Assembly (NCBI RefSeq): GCF_042477335.2
Contig: NC_091247.1
Span: 7,028,501 to 7,092,500 of the forward strand
Direction of reading: 5' to 3'
Length of the DNA: 64,000 nt
From: Ovis canadensis
Lineage: Eukaryota; Chordata; Mammalia; Artiodactyla; Bovidae
The position numbers and the translations under genes are program-made. Shown here one piece after another: positions 21,010 through 31,727 of the stretch. The notes under the pieces were generated by a model. That model had not been told where the DNA came from, searched no databases, and worked only from the letters and a program-made list of their open reading frames with translations. The first letter of the stretch is position 1; every line of letters starts with the position of its first letter.

Positions 21010-21178
21010 CGCAGGCTCCTGGTTGCAGACCCCGGGCTCTGGAACGTGGGCTCAGTAGTTGCTGCGTGAGTGCTTAGTTGCTCCTAGGCATGTGTGATTG
21101 CAGTTCCCTGACCAGGGATCAAACCCGTGTTCCCTGCATTGGAAAGCAGATTCTTAGCCATTGGACCACCAGACACAG
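21010..21178 (-). mobile_element. CHR-type SINE, partial
   Basis: Minus-strand CHR SINE: 'gggctctggaacgtgggctc', 'agtgcttagttgctcctagg', 'gaccagggatcaaacccgtg', 'ttggaccaccagac'. It lies head to head with the next Bov-tA. Confidence 0.85.
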
Positions 21179-21386
21179 GGCTTCCCTGGTGGCTCAGACC
21201 GTAAAGAATCTGCATGCCAATGCAGGAGACCCAGGTGCAACCCCTGGGTCGGGAAGATCCCCTGGAGAAGGAAATGGCAACCCACTCCAGTATTCTTGCC
21301 TAGAGAATCCCACGGACAGAGAAGCCTGGTAGGCTACAGTCCATGGGGTCACAAAGAGTTGGCCAAGACTGAGTGGCTAACACTTT
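21179..21386 (+). mobile_element. Bov-tA SINE
   Basis: Full-length plus-strand copy: head 'gggcttccctggtggctcag', then 'gggtcgggaagatcccctgg', 'tacagtccatggggtcac' and the end 'gactgagtggctaacac'. Confidence 0.96.
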
Positions 21387-21419
21387 CCACCAGGGGAGTC
21401 TCTCCATTGATGCTTTTGA

Positions 21420-21665
21420 GGGGCTGCCATTTATTGAGGACTTACCACGTGCTGGGCGTAGTCGCTCAGCGGTCTGTGGCCCCGCAGGAACCTGTTGACT
21501 CATCCCTCTAGCCCTGTGAAGGAGGGACGGTTATTCTCCCCATTTTATAGATGAGAAGATGGAGGCACAGAGAGATGAAGGAGTCTGCCCAGGGCCCTAC
21601 GGCTTGTAGATGGCCGAGCTGGGTTTTGAACCTTGTTTGACGGAGTTCAGCACCCATGCTGTTCT
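21420..21665 (-). mobile_element. MIR, near full length
   Basis: 'gccatttattgaggacttac', 'ccccattttatagatgag' followed by 'gaggcacagagagatgaag', and 'gagctgggttttgaaccttg' lie in order on the minus-strand model. Confidence 0.85.
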
Positions 21666-22321
21666 GTTCCCGGGGGGAAGAAGAAGGGTGGGGTGCTCCA
21701 GGCATGAGGCCCCTGAGCTCACCTCTGCTACACAGCTGGGGGACCCGCCTTTTCCATATTCTGGCCTCAGTAGTTCCGGCGGGTGGTTGGGTGGGTGGGA
21801 GGGTAGGAAAGAGTCAGGAAAGAGGGTGGAGGCCCACCTCCAGGGGAGGCCTTTCGGAGGCAGCTGTGTGGACTTGAAGAGAGGCCTCCTTTCTGCCCCA
21901 CCCCCTCCTGGGGCCTCCAGTATGAGGCAGGAGGAGGAAGAGGGCAGCTGGGTGGCGGGGAGGATGGTGGGGTCATCTCTGAGTCAGGACTCTGGGGAGA
22001 AGTGAGCCGGGCAGTTTCTTCACACCCTGGGTCCCACACCTTTTCCTCCCCCAATGCAGAGGCGGCCAATCCCCCCCCCACCCCCCCATCCATCCATTTA
22101 CTCATTCACGCATTCGTCCATTCACATACTCAGACACTGTGCGGGCAATAGGGTACACAGGTAGCCCAGTGTCTGTCCACAGCGAGCTTCCTGCGGGGCA
22201 GCTGACGACACGTGGAGAGCTCAGCACGAGGACGTTCAGGTGTGTTCAGCCCTGGGAAGCTCTGGAGTGAATGTCGTTGGGCTGGGGCCTCCTTCAGGAG
22301 CCGACGTCTGGGCCAAGATTG
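21666..22321. other. Single-copy non-coding DNA
   Basis: No gene is seen. A C-run at 22071-22087 and a trace of an old 'cattcattcattt'-type repeat at 22085-22140 are present. Confidence 0.5.
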
Positions 22322-22912
22322 GAAGGATCCGTAACAAGAGCCCCGAGGCACCGTTTGCGATAGCCAAGACATGGACGCCACCTGAATGTCCATCAACAGA
22401 GGAATGGATGAAGAAGAGGTGGTGCGTATAGACAATGGAGTATTACTCAGCCATTAAAAAGAATGAGCTGACGCCATTTGCAGCCACATGGATGGACAGA
22501 GAGAGTGTCATATAAGTGAAGTCAGACAGAGACGAGAAATACTGTATGACCTCCCTTTTACATGGAATCTAAAAATGAATGATACAAATGAACACACCTA
22601 CAAAACAGAAACATACTCACAGACTTCCAGAGTGAACTTACGGTTGTCAGGGGGAAGGATGGGGGGAGGGATAGTTAGGGAGTTTGGGATGGACATGTAC
22701 ACGTGGATAACCAGCAAGGACCTGCTGTATAGCTCAGGGGACTCTGCTCAACGTCACGCGGCAGCCTGGATGGGAGGGGAGTCTGGGGGAGAATGGATAC
22801 ATGTTATCTATATGGCTGGGTCCCTTTGCTGTTCACTTGAAACTATCACAACATTGTTTGTTAATCAGCTACACCCCAATACAAAATTTAAAGTCTTTTT
22901 TTTTTTTTTAAG
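22322..22912 (+). mobile_element. Ruminant L1 LINE 3' end
   Basis: Plus-strand L1: end of ORF2 ('ggagtattactcagccatta', 'gccacatggatggacagaga') followed by the 3' UTR ('acctgctgtatagctcaggg', 'aatcagctacaccccaatac'). ORF2 is truncated to its last part, so the element is inactive. Confidence 0.9.
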
Positions 22913-23250
22913 GAGCCCTGGCAGCCCTGGGGAGAGGGTCTCCAAGTGTCAGGAATGGCAAGCGCAAAAGCCTGGAGTGAAGAGTGGAGGGGAGCCTGTG
23001 TGAGAGATGGAGGGAAGGATGGAAGATGGGGACCAGGGCAGAGTCCCGCATGGGCTGGTACCGTGGGCACAGAGTCCCATGTCCTTCTGGGTACAATGTG
23101 AAGCCACCGGGCAATGGACATGAACCCAGTCTTGTCTTCAAAGGCACTGTGGGTCTCCTGGGCTGCAGTGAGCAGGAGGCCCAGTAAGAGTGTGGTGGAG
23201 GCAGGGAGGCCCTGAGGAGGCTGCTGTGCATGGAGAGATGCACATTTTGT
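22913..23250. other. Short non-coding interval
   Basis: Nothing supportable is seen beyond ordinary GC-rich sequence. Confidence 0.45.
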
Positions 23251-23418
23251 CCAGCAAAGTAAAATTATTTTTTAAATTATTTTTCATTAATTTATTTGGC
23301 TGCACTGGGTCTTAGCTGGGGCATGTGGGATCTAGTTCCCTGACCAGGGATCGAACCCAGGCCCCCTGTGTTGAGAGCTGAATCTTACCCACTGGACCAT
23401 CCAGGAAGTCCCAGCAAA
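23251..23418 (-). mobile_element. CHR-2-type SINE with TSD
   Basis: Minus-strand CHR SINE flanked by CCAGCAAA at 23251-23258 and 23411-23418. The inverted B-box region 'gaccagggatcgaaccc' is well kept. Confidence 0.88.
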
Positions 23419-23960
23419 ATTACCCTTTAAGTCCTTCCCAGCAGTCCCCTCTGCCTGCCTTCTGCCGCCCCAGTCCAGGCCCCCATTATTTCTCGCCTGA
23501 CATCTGCAGCAGCCACCCCACTGGGCCCCCGCTCCCCAGCTTCTCCCTTTGTCCCTGCAGTCTCTTCTGCTCGGAGCAGCCAGAGCAATCTTTCTGGAAG
23601 GTCTCTGAATGCATCACTCCTTTGCTAAAACCTTCCATGGCTCCCCATTACCCTCAGCATAACACTGAATCTAACACAAGGCCCAGGAATGGCCCGACCC
23701 AAACTGACTTCTCCGCCCCGCTCCTTGGTGGTCCTTTCCACAGCTTGTAGCTCTCTGCTTCTGAAACGGAGCATGCGGCAATTGTTTGAATTGGCCCTGT
23801 TTTCTTCTCACCCCTGGGCCTTTGCACGTGCTCTGTGTCCTTTGCCAGGAGCCTCCCCACGGCCTCTGCCTGGCTGACTCTGACTCCAGCTTTGGGTTTC
23901 AGATTAGACCTTCTTTTGCTGCCCTCTCCCCAGACCCTGCTCCGCCCATCACACCCCTGA
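23419..23960 (+). mobile_element. Ancient L2-like LINE remnant
   Basis: 'aaaaccttccatggctcccc', 'attaccctcagcataacac', 'cctgggcctttgcacgtgct' and 'agattagaccttcttttgct' follow a known old LINE 3' region in order. Confidence 0.6.
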
Positions 23961-24255
23961 CCACACTGGACAGCTCCTCCTCCTCAGGGCCTCACCATGC
24001 CCACACACAGGAGGTGTCTGGGAGATAGTTCAAGGGCAAGCGGGAGGGTCAGGCTCAGGCCTCTGGGGTATGTGGGCAGGGGAGAGAAGGAGGCAGCCTC
24101 AGTGCCATTGTTGTAGCAAATGTAACCCCTTGTCTCTTGGGCACCAACAGAGTCCCATGGAAGGCCTTGGGCTACAGCCACAAATGGAGGAGCAGCTGGA
24201 GGGCACTGCCAAGGACAGCATACTGGTCACTGCGTCCTGCTCTGTGACAAGAGCC
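23961..24255. other. Short single-copy interval
   Basis: No gene or repeat is recognised. Confidence 0.4.
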
Positions 24256-24395
24256 ACTCTTGCTGGAGGTCACTCTGTCCCTTTCTCATCCCCCGGTCAC
24301 AGAGGAGGAACTGGGGCTCTGAGTGGTGCGGGGACTTGCTCAAGGTCATGCAGTCCTGCCAGTGCTGGGGTGGGAACCCCGGATTCTGGCTGCAT
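24256..24395 (-). mobile_element. MIR fragment
   Basis: 'cacagaggaggaactggggc', 'gacttgctcaaggtcatgca' and 'gggaaccccggattctggct' give minus-strand MIR order. Confidence 0.65.
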
Positions 24396-25231
24396 TTGTC
24401 ATCAGCCACCACCTGGCTGGTTGGGGGCACTTCACCTAGACTCTGCAGGCCTCCAGAAAAATGGGTTTCTTAACTGCAATGACCGCTTTTCAGGGGGCTT
24501 GTGCAGTCAGCACCCTGAAGGTGAGTGTGATGCAGAGCTTTCAGAAGAGGTGGGTCAGAGAGGGGCGGTGACGTGGTCGGGGTCACAGAGCGTGGAGGGG
24601 TTGTGAGGGTCAGCTTCAGAGGCTGTGGTATCTGGTGAGATTTTTTTCATTAAGCTTCTCTCTGAAACGGCAGCGATCAGGGCTGGTGGGTGGGTGCACT
24701 GCTCGGCCAGGTCAAGGGAGAGCCTGGGAGGCTCCAAGGTGTCGGGGCTGTGGCTTCAGGCCCACTCTGGCACTGGTTCTTTCTCTGCTCCCAGGGCAAG
24801 AGTGAGGATGGGGAGCATGAAAGGAGTGGTTGGGCACGTGAGCCGCTCAGAGGCTGGAGCCCACATTCCTGGCCAACTCTGTGGGGTCTCAACATAACGC
24901 TTTACTCCCCTCTTCCTGGCACAACTTGGGAACTTTGGGGGCGAGCCTTGGTGGCAAAAAAAGGAATCAGCCAGCTCATCTGCAGCTTGGCGCAGCCCCG
25001 TGGGAAGAGCACTGGATGATGAGTCCAGGGCAAGCTCTGGCATGGCCTCCCTGCACACCTGGCCCAGGCCTGCTCCCTCTCTGGGCATGGGATTCCTCAT
25101 GAAAATCTCTCACGTCAACCTGATTCTCCTTGATGCTCTGGACAGCTCATCCAGGATGGGGATGGGAGTTCAGAACCTCGTCCTCTCCAGGGCCTCCTCA
25201 AGTGAGTAAAGGTGACAACCTGGCCGGTCAA
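24396..25231. other. Single-copy non-coding DNA
   Basis: No gene is seen; overlapping short frames only. A MIR-like piece may lie near 24998-25105 ('ctggcccaggcctgctccct'), but it is too weak to call. Confidence 0.5.
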
Positions 25232-26260
25232 AGTCACTCAGTTCAGTTCAGTCGCACAGTTGCTCCAACTCTTTGCGACCCCATGAATCGCAGCACGCCA
25301 GGCCTCCCTGTCCATCACCAACTCCCGGAGTTCACTCAGACTCACGTCCATCGAGTCAGTGATGCCATCCAGCCATCTCATCCTCGGTCGTCCCCTTCTC
25401 CTGCCCTCAATCCCTGCCAGCATCAGAGTCTTTTCCAATGAGTCAACTCTTCGCATCAGGTGGCCAAAGTACTGGAGTTTCAGCTTTAGCATCATTCCTT
25501 CCAAAGAAATCCCAGGGCTGATCTCCTTTAGAATGGACTGGTTGGATCTCCTTGCAGTCCAAGGGACTCTCAAGAGTTTTCTCCAACACCACAGTTCAAA
25601 AGCATCAATTCTTTGGCACTCAGCCTTCTTCACAGTCCAACTCTTACATCCATACATGACCACAGGAAAAACCATAGCCTTGACTAGGCGGACCTTAGTC
25701 GGCAAAGTAACATCTCTGCTTTTGAATATGCTATCTAGGTTGGTCATAACTTTTCTTCCAAGGAGTAAGCGTCTTTTAATTTCATGGCTGCAGTCACCAT
25801 CTGCAGTGATTTTGGAGCCCCCCAAAATAAAGTCTGACACTGTTTCCACTGTTTCCCCATCTATTTCCCATGAAGTGATGGGACCAGATGCCATGATGTT
25901 CGTTTCTGAATGTTGAGCTTTAAGCCAACTTTTTCACTCTCCACTTTCACTTTCATCAAGAGGCTCTTTAGTTCCTCTTCACTGTCTGCCATAAGGGTAG
26001 TGTCATCTGCATATCTGAGGTTATTGATATTTCTCCTGGCAATCTTGATTCCAGCTTGTGTTTCTTCCAGTCCAGCGTTTCTCATGATGTACTCTGCACA
26101 GAAGTTAAATAAGCGGGGTGACAATATACAGCCTTGATGTACTCCTTTTCCTATTTGGAACCAGTCTGTTGTTCCATGTCCAGTTCTAACTGTTGCTTCC
26201 TGACCTGCATACAGATTTCTCAAGAGGCAGGATTTCTCACAGATTTCTCAGAGTCACTCA
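25232..26260 (-). mobile_element. 1.0-kb BovB LINE retaining the RT YADD motif, with TSD
   Basis: Reverse-oriented BovB flanked by AGTCACTCA at 25232-25240 and 26252-26260. The minus frame from 26223 carries part of the reverse-transcriptase domain: the KGVHQGCILSPRLFN fingers/palm segment and the catalytic YADD at residues 71-74 (26013-26002). Near 25895-25905 the frame shifts, and the C-terminal half continues in another frame (25894-25238) with the [17 protein letters not shown] and LQYFGHLM motifs. N-terminal endonuclease and most of the RT are missing, so the copy is 5' truncated, frameshifted and inactive. Confidence 0.97.
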
Positions 26261-26308
26261 CAAAAGGCCAAAACCAACTGCAGCTCAGAACATCAAGAAA
26301 ATTGTCCC

Positions 26309-26510
26309 CACGCTTGCTCTCAGGAGACATAAGACATGCAGGTTTGATTCCTGAGTCAGGAAGATCCTCAGGAGGAGGGCGTGGCAATCCACTCCAGTAC
26401 TCTTGCCTGGAGAATCCCATGGACAGAGGAGCCTGGCGGGCTACAGTCCATGAGGTCACAGAGTCAGCCAGGACTAAAGTGACTTAGCACACACTCACGC
26501 TTGCTCTCAG
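26309..26510 (+). mobile_element. Bov-tA SINE (head-truncated) with perfect 15-bp TSD
   Basis: CACGCTTGCTCTCAG occurs at 26309-26323 and 26496-26510 with the SINE between. The element lacks the first part of the tRNA-like head and begins near 'gagacataagacatgcagg'. Confidence 0.96.
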
Positions 26511-26689
26511 TTCGAGAGAAGGCTTCAGACTGAGGTTGAGGGTGGAGGGTAAGGCAGTGTCAAGTTACTACCTTTTGAGAATTTGCGGGGCGTGGGGGGG
26601 CCACACTTGCCCACCCGCAGAAGTAGTCTGTCTTTCGGCCTGAGTATGGACTCCCTATCCTTCCTGCCTCGGTGCCATGATTATTTACA

Positions 26690-26880
26690 TCCTGAGATAC
26701 TGTTGGGTGCCTTCTCTGTGCCAGGCACAGAGGCTCAGAGGGGAGCCCACAGTCGGGCCAGGGAAGTTATCTGGAGCCTGAGAATTAGAACAGTGTGGCA
26801 GGAGGGATCACCATCCCCATTTGCCAGATGGGGAAACTGAGGCTTAGAGAAAGGGGCGCTGAGCTGGGAGCTGGAATTCA
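26690..26880 (-). mobile_element. MIR
   Basis: 'gccttctctgtgccaggcac', 'catttgccagatggggaaac' and 'tgaggcttagagaaaggg' are minus-strand MIR. The gene-free flank 26511-26689 holds nothing else supportable. Confidence 0.65.
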
Positions 26881-27146
26881 ATGCCTCCACAGTCTCCTAC
26901 AAACCACACACAGGAGCTTGGCAACCCTCAGGAGGCTTGTGGACCCCTTGGCAGGGCCCACAAGAGGTCACACAGTGGCGCCTGTCTGTGTGCCTCTTGC
27001 TGCCTCCATTTCAGCTCTGGGACGTACAGGGCTGCCATTAGCCACAGGGCCTTTGCACATGCCTGGACTTCTCTCCCTCGTGCTGTCACTGCACCAGACC
27101 ATGTACCCACGAGGATGGGGTTAGGGCCAGTTTCTCCCGTGTTTAA
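26881..27146 (+). mobile_element. Old L2-like trace
   Basis: 'cagggcctttgcacatgcct' followed by 'ggacttctctccctcgtgc' resembles an L2-type 3' region. The match is weak and short. Confidence 0.4.
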
Positions 27147-27255
27147 TGGAAATCCACTCCAGTATTCTTGCCTGGAAAATTCCATGGACAGAGGATTCTG
27201 GCAGGCTACAGTCCATGGGGTCGCAAAGAGTTGGACATGACTGAAGCAAGAGCAT
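27147..27255 (+). mobile_element. Partial Bov-A SINE
   Basis: 'aaatccactccagtattctt' to 'agttggacatgactgaagc': the 3' Bov-A part only. Confidence 0.9.
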
Positions 27256-27805
27256 ACACAGGTGCATGCACCATAAAGCCATCACTACTGTCAAGACAGT
27301 GAACACATCCACCACCCTCCAAATCTTTTCCTGTGCCCCTTGTGGGACCTCCCAGCACCCAGCGTTCCCAGGCAAACACAGAGCTGCTCTGTCACTATAG
27401 GTCAGTTGGCACTTTCTAGAATGTTCTAGAAACGGAGCCGCACAGGATGCGCTCTGTGTCTCCTGGCTCCTTTCAGTCAGCATCACGACCTTGAGATTCC
27501 TGCCGTTGCTGCAGAATCGGCAGTTCATTTCTTCTTGCTATTACCGAGTGCTGTTCCGTGGTAGGGCTGCCCAGGACCTGTGGAGCCACTCTAGCCGATG
27601 CATGTTTGGGTTGGTTCCATTTTTGCCCGTTACAAATGCAGCTGCGGTGAACATTCATGTCCAAGTCTGCGTGGACCTAAGTTTTCCCTTCTCTGGGATA
27701 AATGCCTAGGACGGGAATGGCCTGACCATATGGAAGGTATATGCTCCACTTTTGAAAAAACTACCCAGTGTTTTCCAGAGTGCTTGAACCATTTTACACT
27801 CCCAT
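27256..27805 (-). mobile_element. Old L1 LINE remnant (ORF2 3' region)
   Basis: Read on the minus strand this is the end of L1 ORF2 and the following sequence. On the plus strand one sees 'gtttgggttggttcc', 'gtgaacattcatgtccaagt', 'gataaatgcctaggacggga' and 'gaaccattttacactcccat' in the expected inverted order. It is diverged and non-functional. Confidence 0.75.
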
Positions 27806-28489
27806 CAGCAGAGGAGGAGGGTCCCAGAGGAGGGTGGGGGCTGGAACCCCGGCTCAGCCCACTACAGAGCTTGTGTCCCTCACTGCCAGGCCCCAGACCT
27901 CCAGGACCCTCTGTCTCAGCTGGCCTTGCGCCGGGGCTTCTGGGCTGCAGGAGCGGGACCAACCCACAGCAGGGGGCTGGGCTGCCATCTCGCCCTCCCC
28001 TCCAGGGGTCTGGCTTCCCTTTCCAGCAGAGAGCTGCCTTCCCCAGCCCCCACCCTCTGCCTTCCCCAGCCCCCCTGGACGACAGAGCTGGGCACACAGC
28101 GGGTGCCAGGCAGATGTCGCTGGGCCCAGGAAGCAGTGGGCTGGACCTCCCTGGGTTCTTGTCTCTGGCTGTGTGAGGGAGCCTGGGCCTCCCAGGCCCC
28201 TGACAAAGGCTCCTGGGTGGTGGGGGGAACGCTGAGGGTTTCAATGGGCTCCTTACCAAGCTGGTGAGAGGTGAGTGTGTGCGCGCCTGTGCGCAGGGAA
28301 GGGGCCTTGTGCCTTTGAGCGCTGGGACAGGAGAAAGAAAGAAGCCACCAGAACCTAACAGGGTTGGGGAGAGACAGAGACGAGGACCAGAAAGAAGCCG
28401 CCAAACCGAGGAGGGGCAAACCTCCCCTGCCAGACCCCAGGGAGGTGCGAAGGAGGCGGGGTGGGGTGCGAGAGGGGAGCAGGAATTCT
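27806..28489. other. GC-rich single-copy DNA
   Basis: The 287-codon minus frame ending at 27630 and the plus frames here are proline/glycine/serine-rich and span an L1 remnant. I do not accept them as genes. GC content rises toward the element at 28.5 kb. Confidence 0.5.
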
Positions 28490-28702
28490 TCATTAAAAAT
28501 GAAAGCCCGCAGCCGGGCCCGCGGCGGCCGAGGAGCCAGGCTGCCGGCAGCTTCCAGCTCGCGGGAGCACCGAGGCCCGCGCCGGCTCCAGCCGCCCGCG
28601 GCCGACCTCACGCGTCCTCAAAGCCAGCCTGTCCCACTTCCCCCGCCGGTTGCTACAGCAACTGAGCTCTGAGTAATCAGCTGCACGGTGACCTTTCTTC
28701 CC
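28490..28702. promoter_or_regulatory. Short CpG-rich element with RFX X-box
   Basis: About 200 bp of CpG-dense DNA ('ccgggcccgcggcggccgag'). It is followed by a perfect X-box palindrome (28649-28662) and a TGACCTTT nuclear-receptor-type half-site at 28689-28696, then directly by a long polypurine tract. It resembles a small CpG-island promoter or enhancer. No coding exon is visible downstream on either strand. Confidence 0.6.
28649..28662. promoter_or_regulatory. RFX-type X-box palindrome
   Basis: GTTGCT-AC-AGCAAC is a perfect 6-2-6 inverted repeat, the architecture of the RFX-family X-box (GTTGCC-NN-GGCAAC-like). Seen directly; RFX binding is inferred from motif architecture. Confidence 0.65.
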
Positions 28703-28930
28703 CCGGAGAGAGGGAGGGAAGGAGGGAGGGGGGCGGTGGGGGAGAGAGGGGGGAGAGGGAGGGGGAGGAGGCTTGGAGGAAGGGGGGAGGCGAAAGGGAG
28801 GAGGAGGAGAGGATGGAGAGGGGAGAACAGAGGGAGAAAGATGAAGAGGAGGAGGGAGGGGGAGGAGGGGGGATAGAGGGGGGAAGACGGAGGCGGAGAG
28901 GGGGAGGAGCAGGGGGAGAGAGAGGAGGCA
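28703..28930. repeat. 230-bp polypurine (GA/GGA) tract
   Basis: Nearly uninterrupted A/G on the + strand ('agggagggaaggaggga'-like, with many G-runs of 4-6). It can in principle form triplex or G-quadruplex structures. It sits immediately next to the X-box element. Confidence 0.9.
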
Positions 28931-30495
28931 GGCTGAGCGGCCGGTCAGAGCTGTAAAAACACTGCAGCTGGGGTCTGGGGCTTTGCGGGGAGGAGCTGGC
29001 AGTCAGAAGGCAGAGCGAGGAGGGGGCAGCTGGCAGCCCTGCGGTGGGGGCAGGGAGACGCTGCGGAGCTGGCGTGGGGGAGGCCTGTGGAGGGGTCTGA
29101 CCCCCACCGATTCCTGCCCAGCACCGCCTTCGCCCGACCCCCACCTCGCACCCTCCTTTACCCTCAGCCTGCCCCTTTTCAGTCGCAGGGCATTAGGAGA
29201 GATGGACAAGTCTCTGTGTGCCCTCTGGCTCCAAAGACACCCTTTCGGAGCGGCCTCCACTCCCCCATTCCAGAGATGGGAAAAGTGAGGTTCCGAGGCT
29301 TGCTGAGAGTTTCAGAGCCTTTCACCCTCTGTGACACCCCTCCCCGCCTCCTCTCATCTGCCCTGGACTGTGAGGCAAAGCCAAGCCAGGGCCAGGTCCG
29401 GGGTGAGTCCGGGGTCCCCCCACCCCGGGTCCTCCCCCCACCCGGCCCCAGCTCCCCCACTGCCCTGCTCTCTGGCCTCCGTCTTCCCGGTTGGTGCATG
29501 CTGCCCAGGGAGGCAGCCCTTGTTAGGGAGGGTCCATTGACCCTCTCAGACCAAGGTATTGATCTGAAATTCTCTAAACACAGCAGAAGCAAGGCGGGGA
29601 GGATGTGAGAGACCCAGGGAGCTGGAGGAGCTCAGGGAAGGGCATGGTGCAGACAGTGACGGCCACCCAGGGACCCCTGGGGAGTCGGGGCCCCCCAACC
29701 TGGGAATGGCTTGGGGACCTCTTCGTATCAGGTATCCTGCCTGCCCACCAGGGGCTCCTCCCCAGCTCAGCAGCCCTGGGCCAGCATCAGGCCCATCACT
29801 CGCCTGCTCGCCTGGCCCTGGGGACCCGCCTGCCTCCTGTTTACAGACCCCCACCCCCACCCCCGCCCAGTCAAAGTCACAGCCGCCCGTGGAGTGGGGG
29901 AGGGATGACAGATGGCGGAGGTGCCATTTTAACCAGAGTCTGCAGCAGTGGGGGAAGGGGAGGAGGGACCCTCGGGCTGGTGGGGGCTGGGACCTTGCCT
30001 TGCTGCCACCTCCCGGGGCCCTGGGTCTCTGTTGCTCTCCCCCAGCACCTCTCCCAAGCCCAGGGTACCCAGGCCTGAGGGGGCACTGACCCAACAACCA
30101 TGTCACTTGGGCCACCCAGACTCCCATGGACTTGGCAGGTGCCCCTGGCGTAGGCTGGGTTGGGAGGGCCCCCTAGGAGGCAGTCTCTCAAGGCTCCAAG
30201 GCAAGGAGAGTCCCACGAGCCCCCAGCTCATAGCAAGGACTCCACCACTGGCCAGGAGATGCCAGGCGCTGGCCGGAGTAGCAGTAGCAGGAGGGATCAG
30301 GGCCCCAGAGCCCAACCTTTATTTAGCTCCAGGCTTCAGCTGAAAGCCTTAAGGCACAGATCTTGGAAGGGGGCTGCATTCTTATCTCAGCTCTTCACTG
30401 AGGCCTGTTCAGAACCTCTTTGGACCCCAGCATTTCGTCTCTAGCAGTGAAGGGTCCTGGTCCCACCCCACCCCCTCACTGAGGTGAACCAGCCA
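28931..30495. other. Single-copy GC-rich non-coding DNA
   Basis: About 1.5 kb with almost no recognisable repeats, unusual in this window. Notable short motifs are TGACAGATGG (TALE/MEIS-like, 29906-29915) next to GCCATTTTAA, and 'cctttatttagctcc' (MEF2-like) near 30316. The overlapping frames (up to 193 codons, both strands) show no domain. A genuine exon cannot be excluded but I see none. Confidence 0.45.
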
Positions 30496-30733
30496 GTGAT
30501 GGGGAAGTGAAGTGAAGTGAAGTCGATCAATCGCATCCGACTCTTTGAGACCCCATGGACTGTAGCCTACCAGGCTCCTCCATCCATGGGATTTTCCAGG
30601 CAAGGGTACTGGAATGGGTTGCCGTTCCCTTCTCCAGGGGATCTTCCTGACCCAGGGATCGAATCCGGGTCTCCCACACTGCAGGCAGACGCTCTACCTT
30701 CTGAGCCACCAGGGAAGCCCTGTGATGGGGAAG
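30496..30733 (-). mobile_element. Bov-tA SINE with 12-bp TSD
   Basis: Full-length minus-strand copy flanked by GTGATGGGGAAG at 30496-30507 and 30722-30733. A short (GAAGT)-type run marks its 3' tail. Confidence 0.97.
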
Positions 30734-30784
30734 CAGATGGCAAAGCACACTGGTACCTCCGAGGCCCACCTTTCCTAGGTGAGC

Positions 30785-30860
30785 CAAGCAAGACTCAGAG
30801 AGGTGAGGTCACTTGCCCAGGGTCACCCAGCTGATAACGGGAAGCGCCAGACTCTGGGCT
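30785..30860 (-). mobile_element. MIR core fragment
   Basis: 'ctcagagaggtgaggtcact' followed by 'gcccagggtcacccagctga' is a minus-strand MIR core. Confidence 0.7.
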
Positions 30861-31155
30861 GTCCAGAAGGAGGTACGTGTGAAGCCACAGCCTGACCACA
30901 CAGAGTGGCTGTTCAGGCTAGTTGCTGTGGCTATAAGCCTGCCTGGCCCTGGGGTTCTCGACTCCCTGGAACAGCCATGTGTGCAGCCAGTCCTTCGCAC
31001 ATGGGATGCTCATTCTACAGCAAGCCTGTGGGCCATCATTTGGTTCCCGTGGAGATAATAGCAAGGGTGGCTGTGCCTCTCTGAGCCCAGCCCCGGGCCC
31101 CACGCTGGGCAGCGCACTCACACGTGTTTTGTGATACGAAGCTGAGGTGCCCTCC
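30861..31155. other. Short single-copy interval
   Basis: No gene or clear repeat is seen. Confidence 0.4.
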
Positions 31156-31300
31156 CCGGGTGACCGCTGCTCTCCCTGTTTTCAGGTGGGGAAAGTGAGG
31201 CTCAGAGAAGTGTGTTGACTTGCCTCAAGTCCCCACCGCACTGAGTGCCAGAGCTGGGATTGGAATCCACTTCTTGATCTCAGAGATGACCTCATAACCC
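31156..31300 (-). mobile_element. MIR
   Basis: 'tttcaggtggggaaagtgag' followed by 'gctcagagaagtgtgttgac', 'tgccagagctgggattgga' gives minus-strand MIR order. Confidence 0.75.
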
Positions 31301-31727
31301 CGGCCCGCATCAGCCAGGCTCAACCAGACTCAGGGGTGTGGGTGCTGCCTACGCTGGACTTGGCTGTGAACCAGAATTCCCTTGACCTCATTAGGAAATG
31401 TTGATGGAAACTGCACAGAAGTTCCCCTGTGGGCACCGGAAAGAGGAAGCTCATCACGGGACAGGCACATGACGGGGTGAGACTGCTCAGTAGGGTGGAG
31501 AGGCCATGGTGCCATGGGGTACTCACAGCCCAGAGATCTTTTCTTATCCCTGGGTAATGGTGGGGCAGGGAGGGGGGCGCAGGGACCATTGCCCCTTTAG
31601 GCAGATAAGGAAGCTGAAGTCCAAAAAGGTCAGATGATTGCTACAAGCCCCAGTGATTCTCATCAGGGTGAGAATCAGGGCAAAGGCAAGATTCCCAACC
31701 CCCAACCAGTTACCACTGCTGCCTCTG
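31301..31727. other. Single-copy DNA with a weak MIR trace
   Basis: No gene is seen. 31590-31640 ('ttaggcagataaggaagctg') is a weak minus-strand MIR trace. Confidence 0.45.

Noticed and set aside
21179-21260. tRNA gene suggested by A- and B-box-like sequence in Bov-tA heads
   Set aside because: These boxes belong to the tRNA-derived heads of Bov-tA and CHR SINEs. No copy has a complete tRNA cloverleaf.
27630-28611. 287- and 231-codon minus-strand frames
   Set aside because: They cross an L1 remnant and GC-rich DNA in two overlapping registers and have no recognisable motif.
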